Positions 44,122 to 54,011 of a DNA stretch of 64,000 nucleotides are shown here, one piece after another. This stretch comes from CAYMEV01 sp964389675 [NCBI: uncultured Candidatus Sumerlaeota bacterium] (GTDB taxonomy: Bacteria; CAYMEV01), in the NCBI GenBank assembly GCA_964389675.1, contig CAYMEV010000001.1, forward strand, positions 1 through 64,000, read 5' to 3'. Within the stretch, counting starts at the first letter, position 1, and the number at the start of each line of letters is the position of its first letter. The translations under genes and the position numbers were made by a program. Below the pieces are notes generated by a model. The model worked only from the letters and a program-made list of their open reading frames with translations. It was not told where the DNA came from and made no database searches.

Positions 44122-44150
44122 TATATATACTTGAATCCCTGATTTTTCAA
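44122..44150 (-). promoter_or_regulatory. Promoter of the small secreted protein gene
   Basis: Minus strand TTGAAA (44150-44145), 17 bases, TATATA (44127-44122). Confidence 0.45.
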
Positions 44151-44254
44151 AGTCAAATCATCCTGTTTCCAAACTATTTTAATCCTCTTATGTCTAATTT
44201 TAATACTATAATTGCATAATCTCTCCTTTTTTAAATCAATAGCGGTCTTTTTTT

Positions 44255-44283
44255 TTGACATTCCTGCTTATAAATTTAATAAT
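44255..44283 (+). promoter_or_regulatory. Promoter of the buk-oxidoreductase operon
   Basis: TTGACA (44255-44260), 17 bases, AATAAT (44278-44283), about 50 bases before the buk start. Confidence 0.6.
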
Positions 44284-44342
44284 GAAAACAAAGGAATTAT
44301 TCCTTCTTTTCTTCTTAAAATTTCTTATATACGGGGGTGCAT

Positions 44343-45431
44343 ATGGAAGATATAAAGATTCTCGCAATAAATCCTGGATCTACTTCTACAAAAATAGCTG
44401 TCTTTGAATACAAGGACAGAAAACACAATCTAATTCTTAAAAAGAATATTGATCATCCGAGCGAAGAGATACAAAAATACCACAAGATCATAGACCAGTA
44501 CCATTTTCGTGCAGAACTCATAAAGTCAGCCCTGAAGGAAAATGGTATAGATATAAACAGCCTTTCCTGTGTTGTCGGCCGGGGGGGATTGTTTAAACCG
44601 GTAAGAAGCGGTACATATCTTGTTAATCAGAAAATGATGGATGATATCAAAAGCCCTGATACACTTGAGCATGCATCCAACCTCGGATGCCTTATGGCCT
44701 ATGATATTGCTGGCAGTATCGGAAAAAAGGCATTCATAGTCGACCCTGTCGTTGTTGATGAACTTGAGGACATAGCACGCTATTCAGGCCTTAAGAATTA
44801 TCCTCGCACAAGTATATTCCATGCGCTGAACCAGAAGGCAATTGCACTGAAATGTGCCGAAGATCATGGCAAAGACTACAGGGAACTCAATATGATAGTT
44901 GTACATCTTGGCGGTGGTATCACAATCGGGGCACATAAAAAGGGGCTTGTGGTTGACGTCAACAATGGCCTGACAGGAGAAGGGCCATTCTCCCCTGAAA
45001 GGGCAGGCGGCATAGCAGTATTTGATATAATTGAACTCTGTTTTTCAGAAGGCATGACAAAACAGAAGGCAAAAAAGGCTGTCGTTGGCAAGGGAGGAAT
45101 AGTCAACTACCTGGGTACCAATGATATGAGAGAGGTTGAAAACAGGGTTAAAAACGGGGACAGATATGCTGAGGCTGTCTTTGATGCAATGTGCTATCAG
45201 GTGACAAAAGAGATCGGGGCTATGACAGCAGCCGTTTTTGCAGGAAAAGTCGACTTTATTGTTCTTACAGGCGGAATAGCATACGACAGGAGGCTTGTCT
45301 CATTCATAGAAGAAAGGACAAAATTCATTGCACCTCTTAAGGCCTATCCAGGGGAAGATGAGATGATGGCCCTTTATCTGGGAGGGTTGAGAGTAATAAA
45401 AGGGATTGATAAAGAGCTTTCATATGAATAG
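44343..45431 (+). CDS. buk: Butyrate (branched-chain acyl) kinase
   Basis: 362 residues of the acetate/butyrate kinase family: ILAINPGSTSTKIAVFE, VVGRGGLFKPV, HLGGGITIGAH and LTGGIAYDR. It makes ATP from an acyl phosphate. Start ATG 44343 after GGGGGTG. No phosphotransbutyrylase lies here, but the 2-oxoacid oxidoreductase in the same operon would produce acyl-CoAs, suggesting ATP gain from branched-chain or 2-oxo acids. Confidence 0.93.
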   Translation: MEDIKILAINPGSTSTKIAVFEYKDRKHNLILKKNIDHPSEEIQKYHKIIDQYHFRAELIKSALKENGIDINSLSCVVGRGGLFKPVRSGTYLVNQKMMDDIKSPDTLEHASNLGCLMAYDIAGSIGKKAFIVDPVVVDELEDIARYSGLKNYPRTSIFHALNQKAIALKCAEDHGKDYRELNMIVVHLGGGITIGAHKKGLVVDVNNGLTGEGPFSPERAGGIAVFDIIELCFSEGMTKQKAKKAVVGKGGIVNYLGTNDMREVENRVKNGDRYAEAVFDAMCYQVTKEIGAMTAAVFAGKVDFIVLTGGIAYDRRLVSFIEERTKFIAPLKAYPGEDEMMALYLGGLRVIKGIDKELSYE

Positions 45432-46170
45432 ATCAGGGTATTATACAGCCAGGGAAGGGCTATGGGCTTTTTTAGGAAACTACGGGAGCGGTAAAACTGA
45501 GATTGCAGTAAACTATGCAATTTCAGGCGCTTTTAACGGGACAGCCCCGGTTTCAATAATAGACCTGGATATAATCAATCCATATTTCAGGTCCAGAGAA
45601 GTGGAGGATATACTCCAAAAATACGATATCAATGTAATAAGCCCCAAAGGAGAACTAAAATATGCTGACCTCCCCATAATTCTTCCCAATGTCAAGAGTT
45701 CCATAAAGGATTTCAAAGGACTGCTTGTCCTGGACATTGGCGGTGAAGATACAGGGGCAAATATAATCAGGCCCTTTAAGCATTTTCTTGAAAAGGATAA
45801 TTCAAACATATGCATGGTCATAAACATGAAAAGGCCATTTACAAGCGATGAGAAAAGCATTCTGGAAACAAAAAGGAGAATAGAGGAAAAAAGCGAGCTG
45901 AGAATAGACTTTTTTATTAATAACACAAACCTGATAGAACAGACGGATGCTGAAATCATTACTAAAAGCCATAAGACAATAAAGAAAGCGGCAGAAGCTG
46001 CTAAGACACAGTTCCTGTTTACTGCAGTAATGAAGGAACATGTCTCTGCAATTAATTCATCAATAGAGCCGAATGAGCTTTTTGTTCTTGAAAGATTCAT
46101 GCTTCCGCCCTGGTATTCAGATATTCAGAGATTCAAACCTCTGAAGGACCGGAGATCATTTATAATATAA
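45424..46170 (+). CDS. P-loop ATPase of unknown role linked to the oxidoreductase
   Basis: About 248 residues. Walker A GNYGSGKTEIA near the N-terminus, SIIDLDIINPYFRSRE, Walker B-like LLVLDIGGEDTGA, FFINNTNL. It resembles the SIMIBI class (CobQ/MinD-like) by eye. Start ATG 45424 overlaps the buk stop by eight bases. Between buk and the ferredoxin it may serve assembly or regulation of the oxidoreductase. Confidence 0.75.
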   Translation: MNRSGYYTAREGLWAFLGNYGSGKTEIAVNYAISGAFNGTAPVSIIDLDIINPYFRSREVEDILQKYDINVISPKGELKYADLPIILPNVKSSIKDFKGLLVLDIGGEDTGANIIRPFKHFLEKDNSNICMVINMKRPFTSDEKSILETKRRIEEKSELRIDFFINNTNLIEQTDAEIITKSHKTIKKAAEAAKTQFLFTAVMKEHVSAINSSIEPNELFVLERFMLPPWYSDIQRFKPLKDRRSFII

Positions 46171-46190
46171 TATAAAAGGAGGATTTTTTA

Positions 46191-46460
46191 ATGCCAACAG
46201 TTAGGATAAAAAAGGACACCTGCAAGGGCTGCGAGCTTTGCGTCAACTTCTGTCCTAAGAAAGTACTCATGATGTCGGATGAATATACCGCGCTTAAGAA
46301 TCAGAACCCGCCCGACGATACCCTTGATGATCTTAATCTAAACGGGGAGATAAATTCCAAGGGATACAAATATGCTGTACTGGTAAAAGAAAGCGGCTGT
46401 ATAGGCTGTGCCACATGTTCCAGGGTATGCCCTGAAGTGGCGATCACTGTATACAAATAA
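46191..46460 (+). CDS. 2-oxoacid:ferredoxin oxidoreductase, delta subunit (2x[4Fe-4S])
   Basis: 89 residues with CKGCELCVNFCPKK and CIGCATCSRVCPEV, two [4Fe-4S] sites that pass electrons to ferredoxin. About 45 residues lie between them. It opens the delta-alpha-beta-gamma set. Confidence 0.92.
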   Translation: MPTVRIKKDTCKGCELCVNFCPKKVLMMSDEYTALKNQNPPDDTLDDLNLNGEINSKGYKYAVLVKESGCIGCATCSRVCPEVAITVYK

Positions 46461-46482
46461 TTAATATTAAGGAGAATTACAT

Positions 46483-47541
46483 ATGCAAAAGGTATTAATG
46501 AAAGGCTGCGAAGCCATAGGCGAAGCCGCGATAAAATCCGGCTGCAAATACTTTTTTGGATATCCGATTACACCGCAGAATGAAATCCCTGAGTACATGT
46601 CAAGAAGGCTTCCTCAGGTGGGTGGTGTATATCTGCAGTCAGAAAGTGAAGTTGCAGCAATAAATATGATTTTTGGCGGAGCTGGCGCAGGAATAAGGGT
46701 TATGACCTCTTCTTCTTCACCAGGTGTTTCTCTGTATTCGGAAGGTTTGTCATATATTGCTGGTGCAGCCCTGCCATGCCTTATAATTAATGTTATGAGG
46801 GGAGGCCCGGGGCTTGGAGGTATCCAGCCTTCACAATCGGATTATTTCCAGGCTACAAAGGGAGGCGGCCATGGGGACTACAGGCTTATAGTCCTTGCTC
46901 CTTCAACTGTCCAGGAAGCTGTTGACCTTGTATCAAAAGCATTTGACCTTGCCGATAAATACAGGAATCCCGCAATGATACTTGCTGACGGGATTATAGG
47001 CCAGATGATGGAACCAGTTGTATTTCCCGAAACAAGCCAGAAAGAATATGATAAAAGCTGGGCAACCACCGGAAGAAAGGGTGGAAGGCCGCAGAACATA
47101 GTGAAATCACTCCTGCTGGATCCTGAACAGCTTGAGAAATGGAACTGGGATTTAAAGAAAAAATACGATACTATCAGGGAAAATGAGCAGATTGCAGAGG
47201 AATATATGCTGGATGATGCAGAGTATCTTATTGCAGCATACGGAACAACTGCAAGGATATGCAGGACCTCAATACAGTCCCTGAGGAATGAAGGATACAA
47301 GGTCGGAATGCTAAGGCCCATATCACTGTTCCCGTTCCCTGAAAGGACTTTTGAAAAATACATAAACAGAGTGAAATTTATCTTTGATATAGAAATGTCC
47401 ACAGGACAGATGATTGAGGATGTAAAGCTTGCAACACAGTGCAAGCTTCCTGTTCACTTTTACGGCAGGACAGGCGGTATGGTACCTTCACCGGAGGAAA
47501 TTGCAGAAAAATTCAAGGAATTAGTTAAACAAGGAGATTAG
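46483..47541 (+). CDS. vorB: 2-oxoacid:ferredoxin oxidoreductase, alpha subunit (VorB-like)
   Basis: 352 residues: MKGCEAIGEAAIKSGCKYFFGYPITPQNE, QSESEVAAINM and TSSSSPGVSL are typical of the alpha subunits of 2-oxoisovalerate/2-oxoglutarate oxidoreductases. Substrate (branched-chain or 2-oxoglutarate) is not settled by sequence; buk in the operon favours branched-chain acids. Confidence 0.92.
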   Translation: MQKVLMKGCEAIGEAAIKSGCKYFFGYPITPQNEIPEYMSRRLPQVGGVYLQSESEVAAINMIFGGAGAGIRVMTSSSSPGVSLYSEGLSYIAGAALPCLIINVMRGGPGLGGIQPSQSDYFQATKGGGHGDYRLIVLAPSTVQEAVDLVSKAFDLADKYRNPAMILADGIIGQMMEPVVFPETSQKEYDKSWATTGRKGGRPQNIVKSLLLDPEQLEKWNWDLKKKYDTIRENEQIAEEYMLDDAEYLIAAYGTTARICRTSIQSLRNEGYKVGMLRPISLFPFPERTFEKYINRVKFIFDIEMSTGQMIEDVKLATQCKLPVHFYGRTGGMVPSPEEIAEKFKELVKQGD

Positions 47542-47543
47542 CA

Positions 47544-48308
47544 ATGGAAAATATAGAAAATATGAAAATTGTATTCCAAAAGACAGAATCCTTATATGAA
47601 AGGCCTACACACTACTGCCCGGGTTGCACTCATGGAATAGCCCACAGGCTTGTTGCCGAGGCAATAGATGAGCTTGGCGTGGCGGACAGGGCAGTTGGGG
47701 TTGCACCTGTAGGATGCAGTGTTCTTATGTATAATTATCTTAATGTTGATTTTCAGGAAGCCGCCCATGGAAGGGCCCCTGCCCTGGCGACGGGGATCAA
47801 GAGGGTAAGGCCTGACACTATTGTATTCACATATCAGGGTGACGGCGACCTTGCATCCATCGGTACTGCAGAGATTATCCACGCTGCAAACAGGGGTGAA
47901 AAGATTACAGTTATATTCATAAATAATGCTATCTACGGCATGACTGGCGGGCAGATGGCACCCACCACGCTTGTCGGGCAAAAAACATCCACATCGCCCT
48001 ATGGAAGGGACCCGGAGCTGATAGGTTACCCCATAAGGATGGCAGAGCTTCTTGCAACACTCAAGGCTCCGTCATATATCGTACGTGAATCACTGCACAA
48101 GCCTGCAAATATAATCAAGGCAAAAAAGGCTGTAAAGAAGGCTTTTGAAAACCAGGTCAAGGGTAAGCCATTCTCTTTTGTTGAACTGTTATCCACATGC
48201 CCCACAAACTGGGGGATGACTCCAATCCAGGCGCTTGACTGGCTGGAACAAAACATGATACCCTATTACCCTCTTGGCGAATTTAAAAATATAGATGGAG
48301 GAAATTAG
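47544..48308 (+). CDS. 2-oxoacid:ferredoxin oxidoreductase, beta subunit (TPP-binding)
   Basis: 254 residues. HYCPGCTHGIAHRL, VGCSV, HGRAPALATGIKRVRPD and the TPP/Mg motif GDGDLASIGTAEIIHAANR...NNAIYGMTGGQ. It binds thiamine diphosphate and decarboxylates the 2-oxoacid. Two bases separate it from its neighbours. Confidence 0.93.
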   Translation: MENIENMKIVFQKTESLYERPTHYCPGCTHGIAHRLVAEAIDELGVADRAVGVAPVGCSVLMYNYLNVDFQEAAHGRAPALATGIKRVRPDTIVFTYQGDGDLASIGTAEIIHAANRGEKITVIFINNAIYGMTGGQMAPTTLVGQKTSTSPYGRDPELIGYPIRMAELLATLKAPSYIVRESLHKPANIIKAKKAVKKAFENQVKGKPFSFVELLSTCPTNWGMTPIQALDWLEQNMIPYYPLGEFKNIDGGN

Positions 48309-48310
48309 AT

Positions 48311-48847
48311 ATGTACTCTGATGTAATAATGGCAGGATTCGGCGGACAGGGAGTTATGCTCATAGGCAAGATACTGGCCTACTGCGGTATGATTGAAGAC
48401 AAACATGTAGTATGGATACCTTCATATGGGCCTGAAATGCGCGGAGGCACTGCAAACTGCACAGTTGTGGTCTCTGATGAACCCATTGCTTCGCCAATAA
48501 TAGCAAACCCTCATGCAATCGTTGTCCTCAATAAACCTTCCCTCGATAAATTTGAACCGAAAGTCAAAAAAAACGGACTGATAATAATAAACGAGACGCT
48601 TATTGACAGAAAGACAAACAGAGATGATGTGAAATGCCTGTACACCCCAGGCAATAGAATAGCCATGGAACTTGGCAATGCCAAGGCTACAAACATGGTC
48701 ATGTTCGGCACTTATATCGGCGCTACAAAGATAATCAGGAAAGAGAGCGCCATAAAAGGAATTGAGGATACCCTGAAATCAAAGCCCAAATTGGTTCCGC
48801 TTAATATACAGGCCTTCGAAAAAGGATATGAAATAGGCTTGCAATAG
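48311..48847 (+). CDS. 2-oxoacid:ferredoxin oxidoreductase, gamma subunit
   Basis: 178 residues with AGFGGQGVMLIGKILAYCGM and SYGPEMRGGTANC, the CoA-binding gamma subunit. Last gene of the operon; a strong hairpin follows. Confidence 0.93.
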   Translation: MYSDVIMAGFGGQGVMLIGKILAYCGMIEDKHVVWIPSYGPEMRGGTANCTVVVSDEPIASPIIANPHAIVVLNKPSLDKFEPKVKKNGLIIINETLIDRKTNRDDVKCLYTPGNRIAMELGNAKATNMVMFGTYIGATKIIRKESAIKGIEDTLKSKPKLVPLNIQAFEKGYEIGLQ

Positions 48848-48855
48848 CTGCTTCT

Positions 48856-48882
48856 GCCCCTGAAGAAAAAATCTTCAGGGGC
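48856..48882 (+). terminator. Hairpin after the oxidoreductase operon
   Basis: GCCCCTGAAG pairs perfectly with CTTCAGGGGC around a seven-base A-rich loop, nine bases after the gamma stop. No T-run follows on the plus strand, but the loop and stem are strong. Confidence 0.6.
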
Positions 48883-48963
48883 ATAGTATCATTATATTTA
48901 CAGCTATCAGATATAATATATAATATATTATCAGCACGGTTTTTATAGCAGGAGGAACTGGTT

Positions 48964-51900
48964 ATGAAAAAAGAGGATTTCAGAGATCTAAATCTTTTTA
49001 TGGACAAAGACCTGAATAATACAGCCTTCCTCAAAAAATCCGGGTTTGATGTAGAATATTTTAAGAAGGTCACAAATTCCCCAAATATTAAAAGCAAAAT
49101 AAAAAGCATATATCAAACCGGCATTTTCAGCTGTACCGAAGCCTTAAGGCTTTCAATCGCCATTTTTGAAGCCTTTTACACAAATAAGGGCAAGTCATGG
49201 ATCTTCAATACAGATGAAGAAAACCTTAAGAATATAATATATAATTTCAACCAGAGCCTTCTCTACCCTCATACCCTCATTGAATCAAATGCAGAGCTTG
49301 TAAATGACAATTATTTCCTGGGATTTTTTACCATTTTCGCAAGGATACTGAAAACATTCATAATTAATGCCAAGACCAGCCCCGAGAATAAATGGGAATA
49401 TAAATACCCGTACTATGGACTCATGACAGATGAGTATTCACAGTCCCGTTTCAAAAAGGAATATGATCAGTTTCTGGATGTATTCGACAAGCAGAATGTA
49501 TACGGGCTTATGAAAATGAGCCAGGAATGGAAAGGATACACAAGCCTCGATCATACGCTTGGTGTCTACAGCCTGTGCATGTTCATTGGCCTGCAGATGA
49601 AAAGGCTCGGCTTTCCCGTTGACCTTGCAATACTGTCAGGAGCCTCAATCGGCCATGATATAGGCAAGTACGGATGTGTTGGCGAAGAACTGAAGCAGAT
49701 AGCATATTATCATTATTTTTATACCAAAGAATGGTATGACAGGAATGGATTGTACAACCTCTCCCATTATGCTACAAACCACAGCACCTGGGACCTTGAA
49801 GAACTCAGGCTCCCAAATGAAACAATAATATTGATATATTCGGACTTCCGAGTAAAATCAAGAACATATCCCGACGGCTCGTCGCGCATGGCCATATACA
49901 GCAATAAAGAATCCTTCGATGTTATCAGAGATAAGCTTGATAACCTGGATGATAAAAAGCTGGACAGGTACAGAAGAGTGTACAGAAAACTTGAAGACCT
50001 GGAAAGAATGTTCATTACTCTCGGAATTAATACTGATGTTGAAAGCGGAATCAGCCTGGAGGACTATGGACAGAGGCACAGTGACTTCAATGCGATCTGT
50101 ATTGTTAACGGGAATGTAAACTCGGATTTTATAGGAATACTGCCTAATTCCCAGATACTGGATGCAGCAAAGACACTTGCAGTCGCACACAATATATTCG
50201 TCATGGATAAGATCAGGGATTCATTCTCTCTCAAAAGGCTTTTTGAAGATGCCAGGCAGGAAAAGACAAAGAACGATCTCAGGATCTATCTAAGCATTAT
50301 AGAAGCATATTCTGACTTTCTTACTCTTGAACAGAGAGAGCTTTGCATTGGCTTTCTCTTTGACCTTCTCAGCCACCCTGATGACGATATAAGGTATCAC
50401 AGCGCTGATACTATAGGCAAATTCCTCGCAGAGATGAGGGAAGCATACACCAGGTACCTCCCCCCCGGCAAAACGCACATGGTGATTGATAAATCTGACA
50501 AGTATCTCCTGAAGATATTTTCTCTGCTTGATTATGTTGAACCGTCAGACCCTGAGGGATATCTGACGGAAAAGAAGCTGTACAATGTCACAGTATCGCT
50601 TAGAAAGCTGCTTAAGACAGCAAAAGGTGAAAAGAAGGAAGAATTCGGCAAGCAGGTAATAAAAACCATCATTAAAAAGAGTGCAGGGGCAAAACCTCTT
50701 CAACTCCTGTATCTTACGGAGATAATATCTGATGCAAGCAGCAATATCAGCAATGAGAACCTGCTGGTGGCAATTCCGATGCTATTTGAGAACCTCTCGC
50801 ACAATGACAGAAGAATTAGGCTGATGACTCTCAGGGCTTTTCTGACATTAAGCAGAAGAGATCTCTGGAGGGACCTGGTCGATGAGCACAGAAGCAGATT
50901 ATGCGGTTCGATAAAAAGAATTCTTGAAATAGATGATAATCCCACTGAAACCTATTCATTATATATATTTCTCAATTCTCTTGATGAGGAAAGCAGGGAT
51001 AAGATCTGCAGTGAGATCAGCAAGGGCAACAGAGACAGAATAGGCCATATTCTGGAGAATATTGACATCAGGCCGATTTTCCTGAGAAATCTGAAGACCA
51101 GTACTCCATGGATTGAAAAGAAGATAAACTGCCAGATGCTTGTTGATATTGCACAGAAGCTTAAGCAAAAAGACCCCGAAAGCTCACTTATAATAGATAT
51201 TGCGATACACCTGGGCAATATCCTTAAAGTAAGCCAGTATGAAGGAACGAGGTTTCAGGCAGGCAGCTCCCTGCTTGAGCTGAGCAGGATGCTGAACCCT
51301 GCACAGCTTAACGAGATAAGCATAGAGCTTCTTAGAACCCTGGAGCAGGAATCCATGGGATTTACACATTATATACCAAGGGTCCTGGGGCAGATAGTAG
51401 CCAAACTGCCGATCGAAGAATTCCTGGAGATATACAATGACATCAAGGAAAAGATCAAGGTAGGGAGCCCTCCATTAAAGGAGCTTTACCTGAAAACGCT
51501 TTCCATAATCCTTTCCCATCTGGATAATGTACAGCACCAGCAGCACAGACTGGATATGAAAATTCTGGGGCTTTTTACAGGTTCTCTCTGTGATATGAAT
51601 CAATATACAAAACAGAAAGCACATTATATAATAGGGTCAAGGATCTTCGGGTCAAAATTTCTTCCGTCAGAAGAGAAAAAAAAGATACTCTGTGCTTCCC
51701 TGAAAAAGATTTTGTCTCTGATTTCAAACAAACCAAATGATTATGTGGACCTTTTCTATTCAGCAACACTGCTGAACAATATTTACATGTTTATATCAGC
51801 CTATGAGTTTGCCAATGGCAGCCTTGACATGCCTAAAGACAAGATTGTCGCCTTCTTCCCGGGAACTTTCGACCCATTCAGCCTGAGTCACCTTGAAATA

Positions 51901-53991
51901 GTCAAAACCTGCCAGAAGGAGGGTTTCGATATCTTTATACAGGTGGATGAGTTCTCATGGAGAAAGAGGACACTTCCTCCGGCAATCAGGAAGAATATAA
52001 TACGCCTCAGCACTTCTCATCTCTTAAACGCATTTATATACCCTGAGATACCGCCTGTAAATCTCGCAAATGAAAATGACCTTCATAGATTATTGAAAGC
52101 TTTTCCCAATAGAGAATTGTATCTGGTTGCCGGAGCTGATGTAATTGTCAATGCATCAGCGTACAAATCCGAGAATAAAAGCCTGATAAAGGAACTCAAC
52201 CATTTTATCGTATTCAGGAAAGACCCTCAGGGGAGGCATATACACAATAATCCTGATTTCAAGAGGATTATCGATAAAATAAAGGGTAATATTATTCTTA
52301 GAGAGCTTGAAGATGTTTTCAATTATATAAACTCAACAAAAATAAGAGACCTTATAGATACGGACGAATCAATAGACCACCTTGTGGATGCAAGGTCAGC
52401 TTCATATATAACTGACAATAACCTTTATATCAGACAGCCTGAAGAAAAACAGAATATCGAACTCTGGGATTTCAAGATAGAGATCAGTAGCATAAGGGAA
52501 ACGCCTGATATTTTTAGCTCACTTCCCTCAAGGCTTTTATCATGTTTTCTATCCAGGAAAAAAAGGTATAATATTTCCTTTGAAAGCCTTTTAAGCGACC
52601 TTAAAAAGAAAAATGCTCATCTGTTCATTATAAAAAGGGCAACACATAACAGGGAATTTATTGGGGTAATCCTGTTTTATAAAATAAGGGAAGATGGGAT
52701 TTTCGGTATTATCAAAGATCCTGCTGTTTCTAAATTTCAAAGGAACAATACCTTCGGCAAAGTTGCCTATATTGATCCAGTATTTATAGAAAATGACAGC
52801 CATATATTCGTCAAAAGCAGGTTTCATCTTTATTTAATCAAAGAAGGCTATCTCTTTGCCCTACAGGAAACAGATCTAAACCTTCTGAAGGAAAAGAACA
52901 GTCTTGCCAGAATTGAAAAAACCGAACACAACTACAATAAAATAATGGGATATTATCAGATCCCTCATGAATTCAAAAGAAAGGAATACAGTTTAAAGCT
53001 CGGCATCATAGACCTTCGAAAACCTCTGATCTTTATAAACAACCTGGAAGATGTACTAAAGGTCCCCTTCAGTCAGCATAGAAAGATCAGGACAAGGATC
53101 CGTAAAAACAGGGAGGCTATACTTAAAATACTGTCAAAAATAAATAAGGAAAGCGCAATAATCTCGCTGAGTTATAAGGACATTGTATTCAATATTATGG
53201 AAAGGATATCCCTCTTAAACGGACAAAACCCCCAGGACCAGTTCCTGTGCATATTATTCGGTAATATATTAGGCAAATATATTGTACCGGGAACAATCAG
53301 CAAAGCGCTTCACGCAGAAAGAGTAGTCAGTTCTGAAGGGAAGCTGATAGGCTTTACACATTCCAAACACTATTACTCCATACCCATACAGTTAAAGACA
53401 ATCAAAGCATTTGGTAAAAGGACCATTCTTTCAGATATACTTGTGCACTCAGCCAGGAGGATCCTTAATATACAGAAAGCAGCAATGAATGTGGGGGTTA
53501 AGATCGAGCGTGTTGTTTCAGGAATTGTTTCCGGACTGGCTAAAGAAATAATGGATGCAAATAATATTGCATCAGAATCAGTATTTTATATCCCCAGGCT
53601 GCACAGCTGGTATGAAGAGCATATGATATATCCGTTTGCAGGAGGGGACAGCATTATTGATTACATGGAACTCCAGGAGCCATTAAACAGGTCAATGCTC
53701 TATATACTGCCGTTCTGCCCCTTTGAACAGCAGCATAATATCAGTGTGAATGACAGGATTGTCTTCTCCCAGTATGCCCTTGAAAATGCCTATAACCTTT
53801 TCAGGGATATAGAGGAGATCTACCTTGAATACAAGAAGAAGAACCTTATCCTTGAAAATATACAGGAAGTACTGGAGAATCCCAAAATTCCCGTATATAA
53901 CCCGTTGCATACCCCCAATAACCAGGAGATGCTCTCTGATCTGTTATTGAAAGATATAGACACACTCAAAAGATTCCATATCATTGCATAA
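48964..53991 (+). CDS. 1675-residue HD / helical-repeat / NadD-like / PRTase-like multidomain protein
   Basis: AGGAGG precedes the ATG by eight bases. The N-terminal 150 residues are unassigned. An HD domain spans about 190-310 (LDHTLG with His197; GHDIGK with His231-Asp232; NHSTWD; SDFRV). About 430-950 are HEAT-like helical repeats (ELLSHPDDDIRYHSADTIGKFL, ENLSHNDRRIRLMTLRAFL). Residues 960-1160 form a nucleotidyltransferase: FFPGTFDPFSLSH (966-976; the first HxGH His is Ser973, His976 kept) and INSTKIR (1122-1128) as in NadD. Residues 1165-1400 are unassigned, with a vaguely GNAT-like part. At 1484-1520 GKRTILSDILVHSARR resembles the PRPP motif region of phosphoribosyltransferases but is degenerate. 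It is followed 20 bases later by a dehydrogenase-like gene. Confidence 0.8.
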   Translation: MKKEDFRDLNLFMDKDLNNTAFLKKSGFDVEYFKKVTNSPNIKSKIKSIYQTGIFSCTEALRLSIAIFEAFYTNKGKSWIFNTDEENLKNIIYNFNQSLLYPHTLIESNAELVNDNYFLGFFTIFARILKTFIINAKTSPENKWEYKYPYYGLMTDEYSQSRFKKEYDQFLDVFDKQNVYGLMKMSQEWKGYTSLDHTLGVYSLCMFIGLQMKRLGFPVDLAILSGASIGHDIGKYGCVGEELKQIAYYHYFYTKEWYDRNGLYNLSHYATNHSTWDLEELRLPNETIILIYSDFRVKSRTYPDGSSRMAIYSNKESFDVIRDKLDNLDDKKLDRYRRVYRKLEDLERMFITLGINTDVESGISLEDYGQRHSDFNAICIVNGNVNSDFIGILPNSQILDAAKTLAVAHNIFVMDKIRDSFSLKRLFEDARQEKTKNDLRIYLSIIEAYSDFLTLEQRELCIGFLFDLLSHPDDDIRYHSADTIGKFLAEMREAYTRYLPPGKTHMVIDKSDKYLLKIFSLLDYVEPSDPEGYLTEKKLYNVTVSLRKLLKTAKGEKKEEFGKQVIKTIIKKSAGAKPLQLLYLTEIISDASSNISNENLLVAIPMLFENLSHNDRRIRLMTLRAFLTLSRRDLWRDLVDEHRSRLCGSIKRILEIDDNPTETYSLYIFLNSLDEESRDKICSEISKGNRDRIGHILENIDIRPIFLRNLKTSTPWIEKKINCQMLVDIAQKLKQKDPESSLIIDIAIHLGNILKVSQYEGTRFQAGSSLLELSRMLNPAQLNEISIELLRTLEQESMGFTHYIPRVLGQIVAKLPIEEFLEIYNDIKEKIKVGSPPLKELYLKTLSIILSHLDNVQHQQHRLDMKILGLFTGSLCDMNQYTKQKAHYIIGSRIFGSKFLPSEEKKKILCASLKKILSLISNKPNDYVDLFYSATLLNNIYMFISAYEFANGSLDMPKDKIVAFFPGTFDPFSLSHLEIVKTCQKEGFDIFIQVDEFSWRKRTLPPAIRKNIIRLSTSHLLNAFIYPEIPPVNLANENDLHRLLKAFPNRELYLVAGADVIVNASAYKSENKSLIKELNHFIVFRKDPQGRHIHNNPDFKRIIDKIKGNIILRELEDVFNYINSTKIRDLIDTDESIDHLVDARSASYITDNNLYIRQPEEKQNIELWDFKIEISSIRETPDIFSSLPSRLLSCFLSRKKRYNISFESLLSDLKKKNAHLFIIKRATHNREFIGVILFYKIREDGIFGIIKDPAVSKFQRNNTFGKVAYIDPVFIENDSHIFVKSRFHLYLIKEGYLFALQETDLNLLKEKNSLARIEKTEHNYNKIMGYYQIPHEFKRKEYSLKLGIIDLRKPLIFINNLEDVLKVPFSQHRKIRTRIRKNREAILKILSKINKESAIISLSYKDIVFNIMERISLLNGQNPQDQFLCILFGNILGKYIVPGTISKALHAERVVSSEGKLIGFTHSKHYYSIPIQLKTIKAFGKRTILSDILVHSARRILNIQKAAMNVGVKIERVVSGIVSGLAKEIMDANNIASESVFYIPRLHSWYEEHMIYPFAGGDSIIDYMELQEPLNRSMLYILPFCPFEQQHNISVNDRIVFSQYALENAYNLFRDIEEIYLEYKKKNLILENIQEVLENPKIPVYNPLHTPNNQEMLSDLLLKDIDTLKRFHIIA

Positions 53992-54011
53992 ATATATAAG
54001 GAGCATTTAAT

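Noticed and set aside
45513-46100. Long antisense reading frame (195 codons) opposite the P-loop ATPase
   Set aside because: No ribosome site, low-complexity Ser/Leu-rich translation and complete overlap with a conserved gene.
46878-47444. Long antisense reading frame (188 codons) opposite the alpha subunit gene
   Set aside because: Shadow of a conserved gene with no start signal or recognisable protein.
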